Assembly: GCF_014334115.1 (NCBI RefSeq)
Contig: NZ_CP060494.1
Span: 868,001 to 932,000, forward strand
DNA: 64,000 nucleotides
Origin: Sphingosinithalassobacter sp. CS137
GTDB taxonomy: Bacteria > Pseudomonadota > Alphaproteobacteria > Sphingomonadales > Sphingomonadaceae
Direction of reading: 5' to 3'
Every line of letters starts with the position of its first letter. The stretch's first letter is position 1. The position numbers and the translations under genes are program-made. Positions 57,996 through 64,000 of the stretch are shown here, one piece after another. The notes below the pieces were generated by a model, which was given only the letters and a program-made list of their open reading frames with translations, was not told the origin of the DNA and made no database searches.

Positions 57996-59200
57996 GCCGC
58001 CGACCGCCGCGGGGATCGAAGCGGCAGCCCCAGCACCTCATCGAGCGGGGCGAGCCGGGCTTCCCAGCTGTAGCGCTCCATCACCTGGCGCCGTGCGGCG
58101 GCGCCGAGCTCGGCGGCCTTGGCCCGATCGGAAAGCAGTTCGGTCACGGCTTCGGCGATTTCGCCCACCGTGGATCCGACGCGGATCGTGCCGCGATGAT
58201 CGATTCCCTGCGCCGCGGCCGTGGAAGCGACCATCGGCCGCGCCATCGCCATCGCCTCCAGCACCTTGTTCTGCACGCCGCGCGCCAGCTTCAGCGGCGC
58301 CACCGTGACCGCGGCGGCGGCAAGCCAGCCGCGCACATCGGCGACTTCGCCGGTCACCATCACGCCGCGCTGCTTTGCCAGCGCCTTCACTGCCTCGGTG
58401 GGATTGCGCCCGACGATCGCGAATTGCGCATCGGGATGCGCGATGCGGATGTGCGGCAGCATCGTTTCGACGAACCAGGTCACCGCCTCGATGTTCGGGC
58501 GATAATCCATCTGGCCGGTGAAGACGATCAGCGATCCCATCGAATCGATGCGTTTGAACTGGGCGGCCGGATCGAAGAAATCGGTATCGATCCCGTTTTC
58601 GATCGCGTGCACCCGATCGGCGCCCGTCCGCTCGCGAAACAGCTGCGCCTCGGCCTCGCTGACGAAGAGATTGGCGTCGGCGCGTGCGGCGACGGCCTTT
58701 TCATGCTGGAGCAGCAGCCGCGATTCGCGCGCCAGCATCCAGCCCATCGGCCCCTTCGCCCCCTGCGCATAGGCAGCGAATTTGGCCGAATCCATGTCCA
58801 CGAAGTCCATAATGACACGCTGGCGCGGCCGCGCCGGGAGATATTGCGCCATCTGGCTGGAGAAGACGAAGATGGTGTCGATCGCATGGCGCGCGAGGAT
58901 ATTGTCGACTGCCTGACGCAGCGGCTGGTTGTCGAACGCCGTCAACGACATCGGCCGGTGCGACATCAGCGCCTGCAGCCCCGCCGTCACCTGCGGCTTC
59001 GAGCGCCAGATGATCGAGCGGTTGCCGGTGTATTTCGCAAGACCGCCCTTGCGCTTCAGATCGGCGGGATCGTCGGCGAAGGCGATCAGATGGACGCGCT
59101 TCTTTTCCGACAGATGCTTGAGAATATGAAAGCCGCGGATCTTGTCCCCGCGATCGGGCGGGAAGGGAATCCGGTGCGCGAGGAACAGGATGTCGCCCAT
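57992..59200 (-). CDS. glycosyltransferase, PEP-CTERM/exosortase A-associated
   Basis: 402 residues from ATG at 59200, which overlaps the FemAB gene stop. GT4-like, GT-B fold: N-terminal ILFLAHRIPFPPDRGDKIR, a middle ENGIDTDFFDP, FTGQMDYRPNIEAV, and the donor-binding end VAPLKLARGVQNKVLEAMAM with GID. Members of this family (TIGR03087-type) occur almost only in XrtA loci and add a sugar to the exopolysaccharide lipid-linked unit. The donor sugar is unknown. Confidence 0.93.
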   Translation of the reverse strand: MGDILFLAHRIPFPPDRGDKIRGFHILKHLSEKKRVHLIAFADDPADLKRKGGLAKYTGNRSIIWRSKPQVTAGLQALMSHRPMSLTAFDNQPLRQAVDNILARHAIDTIFVFSSQMAQYLPARPRQRVIMDFVDMDSAKFAAYAQGAKGPMGWMLARESRLLLQHEKAVAARADANLFVSEAEAQLFRERTGADRVHAIENGIDTDFFDPAAQFKRIDSMGSLIVFTGQMDYRPNIEAVTWFVETMLPHIRIAHPDAQFAIVGRNPTEAVKALAKQRGVMVTGEVADVRGWLAAAAVTVAPLKLARGVQNKVLEAMAMARPMVASTAAAQGIDHRGTIRVGSTVGEIAEAVTELLSDRAKAAELGAAARRQVMERYSWEARLAPLDEVLGLPLRSPRRSAA

Positions 59201-60273
59201 CACCCGAGGCCCTTCGAAATCCAGGGGCCGAGGCGATTGGCGATCGGAAGCGGCAGGCGCTGCCACGCCGCCACCTGCAGCCGGTAGCGTGGGTTCTGCG
59301 GATTGACGACGCGCGGCGCCGCGCCGTTGGCGGTGCGCGTGAAATAGGCGAGCGGCCGGGGATCAAAACCCCAGTTCTTCTTGAAGGCGGCGGCGCCCGT
59401 GCCGGTCTTGGATCGGCCGAAGTCGAAGCGACGGCACCCGCGCTCGCGGGCATGGCTCATCAGACCGAAATACATATGATCGTTCGCGCGCAGCGCGCGT
59501 GCGGCGGCCGTTCCGCCGCCCCAGTAAGGATAGACGGTTCCGTTCCAGTACAGGCTCAGAACGCTTGCCACTGCCACTCCCCGATGCCGAACGGTCAGCA
59601 TATCCGCGGAATTGCCAAATTCCCGTAAAACCTCCGAAAAGAGCCTCCGGGGAAATACGGGGGTCCCCAAGTTGCGGACCGACTCGGCATAGACGGCATA
59701 GTGCGCCGCAGCGTCATCGACGTGACAGCCGACGGATATTTCGAGTTCCTTCTCGAACGAGCGGCGCACCTCGGCACGCTGCTTGCGCGGAACGGCCTTG
59801 AGCTCGGCCTCGTCATCCTCGGCAAGATCGCGGGTGAAGCCGCAATAGGTGGTCTCGTCCGCCATCCAGGCGCCGCCCGGATGCGCCCCGCCACGAAGCT
59901 CGACCGTCGGACAGCTCAGCCGGGCGGCCAGTTCCCATGCGGCTTCGGCGAGAGGAGCGACAGGCCCCGCTCCCTCGGCAAGAATGCCGCCGCCGACGCC
60001 GAAGCCCGCCGAGACGAGCGCGCGGCCGAACAGCGGCGAGTGAACTTCCGTGAGCGGCAGCACGCCGGCGACTTCGCCATTGGCACGCTGGGCGATCAGA
60101 TAGTGCGCCTTCTGACCGCAGCCGCGCGCAACCGCCGTGCTCCAGGCAGGCAAGTGAAACGGCGTGCCCTCGGGATGATCGTGCACAAAGGCGCCGATCC
60201 GCGCCCGTTCGATCGGGTCGGCGAGGTCGGCGCTGCGCAACGCCAGCGGCCGCGAGAGCAGCGGCGCGTTCAA
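59200..60273 (-). CDS. FemAB-like protein, XrtA/PEP-CTERM-associated
   Basis: 357 residues from TTG at 60273. A GNAT-type fold twice repeated as in FemAB: TPFHLPAWSTAVARGCGQ, LIAQRANGEVAGVLPL, EELKAVPRKQRAEVRRSFEK-type region near 160, and RRFDFGRSKTGTGAAAFKKN near 300. In XrtA clusters (TIGR03019-type) it likely transfers an amino-acyl or acyl group to exopolysaccharide or to peptidoglycan. It overlaps both neighbours by a few bases, so translation is coupled. Confidence 0.92.
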   Translation of the reverse strand: MNAPLLSRPLALRSADLADPIERARIGAFVHDHPEGTPFHLPAWSTAVARGCGQKAHYLIAQRANGEVAGVLPLTEVHSPLFGRALVSAGFGVGGGILAEGAGPVAPLAEAAWELAARLSCPTVELRGGAHPGGAWMADETTYCGFTRDLAEDDEAELKAVPRKQRAEVRRSFEKELEISVGCHVDDAAAHYAVYAESVRNLGTPVFPRRLFSEVLREFGNSADMLTVRHRGVAVASVLSLYWNGTVYPYWGGGTAAARALRANDHMYFGLMSHARERGCRRFDFGRSKTGTGAAAFKKNWGFDPRPLAYFTRTANGAAPRVVNPQNPRYRLQVAAWQRLPLPIANRLGPWISKGLG

Positions 60274-61112
60274 GCGCGCACCTCTGCGACGCCGTCGAGG
60301 ACGCGATCGACTCGGTCCCAGCGGTGGGCCGCGATCAGCGCCGCCAGCTTGCCGCGCATCGCGCCAAGCCGGGCATAGTGCCGCAGGCGGGATTTGAACG
60401 GCGCGGAATCGACGCGCGGCTGGCCGGGATCGATCTCCCAGGGGTGGAAGTAGAAGACCGCGGGTGCGCCCTCCGCATTGGCCGCGCGGATCGCCCGGTC
60501 GGTGACGCTGGCCGGGAGCAGGCGAAAGAAGCCGCCGCCCGCCGTCACTTCGCGCCCCATGAACCGCGCGAGCGTGACCGGCAGCTCGATCAGACCCGAA
60601 TCGTTCAGCGGGCGATAGGCGCGGCGCGGCGCATCGGGCATGCCGTAATGATCGTGCCGGAGCGGCGCGACGCTGGACGAATAGGCATAGCCCTCCTCGG
60701 CCAGCACGCGGTGCGCCCAGGGCGTGCGGCTATCGAACGAGAAGCTCGGGGCACGATAGCCAGAGATCTTCGCTCCCGTCGCGTCCTCCAGCGTCGCCCG
60801 GGCGCGAGCGAGATCGGCGCGGAACTGCTCGGGCCCCATGGTGAAGACGCGCTGATGGTCCCAGCCGTGGCTGGCGACTTCATGCCCCGCCTCGACGATC
60901 CGCCGCATCAGCGCGGGATAGCGGTCCGCCACCCAGCCGAGCGTGAAGAAGGTCGCGGATACGCCACCTTCGGCGAACAGCTCGAGCACTGCATCGGTGT
61001 TCCGCTCGACGCGGTGTTCGAGCACACTCCATTCCTCGCGCGCGATCACCGTTTCGAAGGCGCCGACCTGAAACCAGTCCTCGATATCGACCGAGAGGGC
61101 GTTGGCGACCAT
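60270..61112 (-). CDS. polysaccharide deacetylase, XrtA-associated
   Basis: 280 residues, NodB fold of carbohydrate esterase 4. Metal and catalytic elements: DIEDWFQV near residue 9, SATFFTLGWVADRYP, EVASHGWDHQRVF (two His), and GYRAPSFSFDSRT. The short N-terminus without signal peptide points to cytoplasmic deacetylation of an N-acetylated sugar, as in TIGR03006-type enzymes. Starts 9 nt after the ATPase stop. It probably acts on exopolysaccharide precursors. Confidence 0.93.
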   Translation of the reverse strand: MVANALSVDIEDWFQVGAFETVIAREEWSVLEHRVERNTDAVLELFAEGGVSATFFTLGWVADRYPALMRRIVEAGHEVASHGWDHQRVFTMGPEQFRADLARARATLEDATGAKISGYRAPSFSFDSRTPWAHRVLAEEGYAYSSSVAPLRHDHYGMPDAPRRAYRPLNDSGLIELPVTLARFMGREVTAGGGFFRLLPASVTDRAIRAANAEGAPAVFYFHPWEIDPGQPRVDSAPFKSRLRHYARLGAMRGKLAALIAAHRWDRVDRVLDGVAEVRA

Positions 61113-61121
61113 CGACCCGCC

Positions 61122-62222
61122 TCAGGCGGCCGTGTTGCGGAGCGCGGAGATGTCCGGCCGCTTCGCGCCGTCGCTTTCGACCCAATCGACCAGCAGCGTC
61201 AGCACGCGCCGCAGCGCCTCGTCCTGCCCCCGCAGCTGAGTCTCGAGGTCGGCGATGCGGCGAGCGAGCGTCGCGTTGTCGCCAGCGCCCGCTGCCTCTG
61301 GGCGCGGTTCCGCGTCCTTGACGGCCGGGGCGGATGCGGACGCGGGCTGCGCCACCGGCTCGGGCGGCGCGACCGGCGCAGGCCCCGACCGCGGATCGGC
61401 CGACAGCGGCGTGTCATGATCGAGATCGGCGATCACCGCGTCGAGTTCCGGACCACCGAACGTGTCGATCCGCTCGATCGCGCCATAGAGGAGCACGCGG
61501 CCGGCGAGTTGGTTCAGCCGGCGCGGACTGCCGCTCGACCAGCGGTACATCGCCGCGACGGCATCGTTGGTGAAGCGCGGCTTGCCGCGCCAGCCGACGA
61601 TCGAAAGCCGATGGATCAGATAGGGCTCGACCTCGTCGGCCTCCATCCCGCTGAGATGGTGCATCGCGATCACGCGCTGGCGCAGCTGCTCCAGCCGCGG
61701 GTCCGAGAGAGTCGCGCGGAATTCCGGCTGGCCGAGCAGGAAAATCTGCAGCAACGGAAAGCCGCCGGCCTGAAAATTGGAGAGCATCCGCAGCTCTTCC
61801 AGGCTTTCGAGCGGCAGTGCCTGCGCCTCGTCCACCACCAGGAGGGTGCGCCGGCCCGTCCGGGCGACGCCGTGCAGCCCCTTCTCGATCGCGGCGAGCA
61901 TCGCCGCCTTCGGTTGGCCGAGCAGATCGAGATCGAGCCCGGTGCCGACCATCAGCAGCAGATCCTCCGCCTGCACCTGCGTCGAGACGATCTTGATGAC
62001 GTTGAGCCGTTCCTCGTCGATCTGGCCGAGGAGGTGCCCCATCAGCGTCGTCTTGCCCGCGCCGGGATCGCCGGTGACGACGACGAAGCCCTCCCCCTGC
62101 GAAAGACCATAGCCGAGATAGGCCATCGCCTTGCGGTGCGTGGCGGTATCGAACCAGAATTTCGGATCTGGTGTCAGCGCGAACGGCCGGCCGCTCAGTC
62201 CGTAGTGGTCATCGTACATCAT
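61122..62222 (-). CDS. XrtA/PEP-CTERM-associated ATPase (ExeA-like)
   Basis: 366 residues; two adjacent ATG codons (62222 and 62219) share one ribosome site (GGAG). ExeA-like AAA ATPase: MYDDHYGLSGRPFALTPDP at the N-terminus, Walker A VTGDPGAGKTTLMGHLL, Walker B LLVVDEAQALP, and RPRFTNDAV-like sensor region. The last 100 residues are Ala/Pro-rich followed by a coiled coil (LARRIADLETQLRGQDEALR). TIGR03015-type proteins in exosortase loci may drive polymer assembly or export. Starts 29 nt after the barrel gene stop. Confidence 0.93.
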   Translation of the reverse strand: MMYDDHYGLSGRPFALTPDPKFWFDTATHRKAMAYLGYGLSQGEGFVVVTGDPGAGKTTLMGHLLGQIDEERLNVIKIVSTQVQAEDLLLMVGTGLDLDLLGQPKAAMLAAIEKGLHGVARTGRRTLLVVDEAQALPLESLEELRMLSNFQAGGFPLLQIFLLGQPEFRATLSDPRLEQLRQRVIAMHHLSGMEADEVEPYLIHRLSIVGWRGKPRFTNDAVAAMYRWSSGSPRRLNQLAGRVLLYGAIERIDTFGGPELDAVIADLDHDTPLSADPRSGPAPVAPPEPVAQPASASAPAVKDAEPRPEAAGAGDNATLARRIADLETQLRGQDEALRRVLTLLVDWVESDGAKRPDISALRNTAA

Positions 62223-62251
62223 CTCACTCCGCGGGAAGCCCCCCTCCCCGT

Positions 62252-63892
62252 TCAGAAACCGTAGCGCAGGCCCAGCAATGCCTGGGCGGCGACGCTGTTG
62301 TCCGCTTCCGCCGCCTGGCCGACACCATAGATGCCGAGCGCCGCAGTGGCGCCGAGGCGGCCGAAGCTGTGCGAATAAGCAGTATTCGCGCCCCAGCCGA
62401 ACAGCCCCTCCGAACCCGGCAGGCCACTGTCGTAATAGTTCACGAAGAGATTGCCGCTCAGCTGGCCATAGGCGCCGACCTGCTGCCCCGCGAAGAATTG
62501 CGCGTAGAAAGTGTCGTCGCTCAGCCCGTTCACGCTGAACCCGGAGCCGACATCGGGCGCGATGAATTCGCGGTTCGAATAGCCCGCGCCCAGCCCCATC
62601 CGCAGCGGACCGCGATTGATCGCGAAGACCGCGTCGATGCCGCGCGCGCGATAGTTGGCGGTCGCGATCGACTGGAAGACGCCCGGCAGGCAGCCGCCCG
62701 CAGCCGAACCGGAAGTGCCGAACACGCATCCGTTGTAACCGCTGTTGAACGGATCGGAGATCGGGCGGAAGTCGGTCGGAAGCGATGCCAGGCCGTTGCG
62801 CAGTTGGCGGCCGAAACTCTGCACGCTGTCGTAGACGCCGACCTGGATCGCGCTCGCGCGGCCGAGCTGATAGCTCAGCGAACCCGTGTAGCTCCAGCTT
62901 CCGTAGCGCTTGCCGACGCGCGCCTCAAGCGAAGTACGCGTGCTGGGGCGCCAGATCACGCCGGCATCCCAGAAAATGCCGTCGATGTCATAGGCGATGC
63001 GGCGCGGCGAGGCGGGATCGGTGACCTGGCGGCCATTGCCGTCCGTCACGGGATTGCCCGAGGAGTCGCGCAGCGGATCGCGCTGGCTGATCTCGATCTC
63101 CTCATAGCCGACGCCGCCCACGACCGCGAGGCCGCGGCCGACCGGCAGCACTGCGTCGCCGCGCGCATAACGCCCCTCGTAGCGCTGATCGAGCTGGCCC
63201 GCCTCCTCGCGCTCCCAGGCGCCGCTGGCGGTGAGGCCGACCGGCAGGACCGCGCCCGCGCGAACGCCGACGCTGGCAGTCGCCAGATGCGACGTGGAAT
63301 CATCGTAGAAGTCGATCGGCGGCTGGCCCGTCGGGGCGCCGGTCACCCCCGGCGCCTCCACGCGCGTATAGCCGAAGCGATAGCCGGCGTTGACGTTCGC
63401 CGGACCGACGCGCGTGGCGAGAGTCGGCCCCGCATAGCCCGAGTAGATCTGGCTGACGTTGCTCGTGTTGCCGATCAGGCTGCCGGGGACGTCGCCGCGG
63501 ATGTCGGCGCGCGCGCGCGTGGCGACCGCACCGCCTTCGACGCTGAAGCCGGGCAGCACCATGGCGGCGGCGCGGGCGACGCCGGTATGCACCGAGCTGT
63601 CCGCCAGATCGTCCTCATAGGCGAAGCGATGCTCATAGTTGTACGAGACTGCCACCTGGACGCGGCGCGTCTGCACCGAAGCGTCGACACCGGCCGAGAC
63701 GCGCGTGTAGGTGAGCACGTCATCGCCCGATAGATCGCCGGTGAGAACCTGCCCCACTTCGATATAGGGCGCGATGTCGGCGCGCCGCTGGCGATCCTGC
63801 GCCGCGGCCGGAAGCGCGAGCGTCGCCGCGGCGGCGAGCGCGATCGCCGAGCACGTCGTTCGCGCAGAGAAGGCACCGTTCGGCAGAGTCAC
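62252..63892 (-). CDS. outer-membrane beta-barrel protein, PEP-CTERM system (TIGR03016-type)
   Basis: 546 residues, GTG start overlapping the end of the upstream kinase gene. A signal peptide of about 31 residues (ALAAAATLALPAAAQ) leads into a large barrel: alternating strands such as VQVAVSYNYEHRFAYED and AQFFAGQQVGAYGQLSGN, and terminal QALLGLRYGF with the C-terminal Phe needed for BAM. It is probably an exopolysaccharide export porin of the XrtA system, by analogy with the Wzi/AlgE type. No signature is conclusive for transport. Confidence 0.85.
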   Translation of the reverse strand: MTLPNGAFSARTTCSAIALAAAATLALPAAAQDRQRRADIAPYIEVGQVLTGDLSGDDVLTYTRVSAGVDASVQTRRVQVAVSYNYEHRFAYEDDLADSSVHTGVARAAAMVLPGFSVEGGAVATRARADIRGDVPGSLIGNTSNVSQIYSGYAGPTLATRVGPANVNAGYRFGYTRVEAPGVTGAPTGQPPIDFYDDSTSHLATASVGVRAGAVLPVGLTASGAWEREEAGQLDQRYEGRYARGDAVLPVGRGLAVVGGVGYEEIEISQRDPLRDSSGNPVTDGNGRQVTDPASPRRIAYDIDGIFWDAGVIWRPSTRTSLEARVGKRYGSWSYTGSLSYQLGRASAIQVGVYDSVQSFGRQLRNGLASLPTDFRPISDPFNSGYNGCVFGTSGSAAGGCLPGVFQSIATANYRARGIDAVFAINRGPLRMGLGAGYSNREFIAPDVGSGFSVNGLSDDTFYAQFFAGQQVGAYGQLSGNLFVNYYDSGLPGSEGLFGWGANTAYSHSFGRLGATAALGIYGVGQAAEADNSVAAQALLGLRYGF

Positions 63893-64000
63893 TTCGCCGC
63901 CTCCCCGTAATAGGAGCCGAAGCGATAGCCGCTCGGCTGAAACGAAACGCCGTTCAGCACGAGCTGGATATGCTCGCAGGCGTCGACCATGGCGACGGCC
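63889..64000 (-). CDS. C-terminal end of XrtA-associated tyrosine autokinase (partial)
   Basis: The window ends inside this gene; 37 residues are seen. The end (MVDACEHIQLVLNGVSFQP then YRFGSYYGEAAK) matches the C-termini of BY-kinases in exosortase loci, where a Tyr-rich tail (YYGYYG-like) is phosphorylated. The identification depends on this tail, its place upstream of the barrel gene, and a 4-nt overlap with that gene. Its kinase domain is outside the window. Confidence 0.6.
   Translation of the reverse strand, partial: AVAMVDACEHIQLVLNGVSFQPSGYRFGSYYGEAAK

Noticed and set aside
55467-58073. 868-codon plus-strand open frame opposite the amidotransferase and exosortase
   Set aside because: Antisense to two secure genes, with low-complexity Arg/Asp/His-rich translation and no recognisable feature.

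Overview
The window is GC-rich chromosomal DNA from an alphaproteobacterium, most likely a sphingomonad (Sphingomonadaceae or a relative). I infer this from protein families and gene order, because there is no rRNA gene here. The evidence is an RpoH-type sigma factor with an RpoH box, a ChpT-type phosphotransferase, a Psp operon of the alphaproteobacterial kind, an exosortase A (XrtA)/PEP-CTERM locus, TonB-receptor/PepSY iron uptake, and dispersed GC-rich palindromes. Genes are tightly packed, stops and starts often overlap by 1 to 4 nt, and GTG and TTG starts are common. No intergenic stretch exceeds about 300 nt. I saw no insertion sequence, CRISPR array, tRNA or prophage.

Layout. 1-7.6 kb: end of a FadL-like porin, a DUF2383 protein, then the translation block ffh-rpsP-rimM-trmD-rplS on the minus strand. 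That block is interrupted between rimM and trmD by a sulfatase, a thioredoxin-reductase-like flavoprotein and a PIN-domain nuclease. 7.8-13.5 kb: a GGDEF/EAL protein, DUF924, mtaB-ftsY-yciB, and a DUF4142 lipoprotein. 13.7-17.9 kb: a probable Fur-controlled TonB receptor, a membrane protein and a PepSY protein (iron uptake). 18-22.8 kb: superoxide dismutase, then the divergent pspF / sigma-54-driven psp operon, extended by a 35-residue leader protein and five small membrane proteins. 22.8-25.9 kb: sufE, ferredoxin-like, J-domain, a small Cys protein, rnpB and an AmpD-type amidase. 26-31 kb: a chemosensory operon cheA-W-Y-B-R. 31.2-37 kb: rtcB behind a structured leader, chpT, an M67 peptidase, rluD, rpoH, mtgA. 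37-45.1 kb: ybaB-dnaX, yaiI-DEAD helicase, ffs (SRP RNA), and an operon of two cysteine desulfurases, a ferredoxin and a class A beta-lactamase. 45.2-54 kb: hydrolase, threonine-dehydratase-like enzyme, then a polyamine cluster (ornithine-type decarboxylase, nspC, carboxynorspermidine synthase) around two uncharacterised genes. 54.2-64 kb: a PEP-CTERM protein with its own sigma-54 promoter, then the XrtA exopolysaccharide/protein-sorting operon on the minus strand, cut by the window end.

How the parts fit. All three signal-recognition-particle genes (ffh, ftsY, ffs) and the RNase P RNA lie within about 34 kb, so much of the window serves translation and protein targeting. Envelope maintenance is the second theme: Psp, mtgA, the amidase, YciB and exosortase sorting. 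The two clear sigma-54 promoters, one before the psp operon and one before the PEP-CTERM gene, share nearly the same -24/-12 core and tie envelope stress and surface-protein export to RpoN. The least described part is the psp extension: a run of tandemly duplicated one-helix membrane proteins with PspB-like coiled-coil tails.
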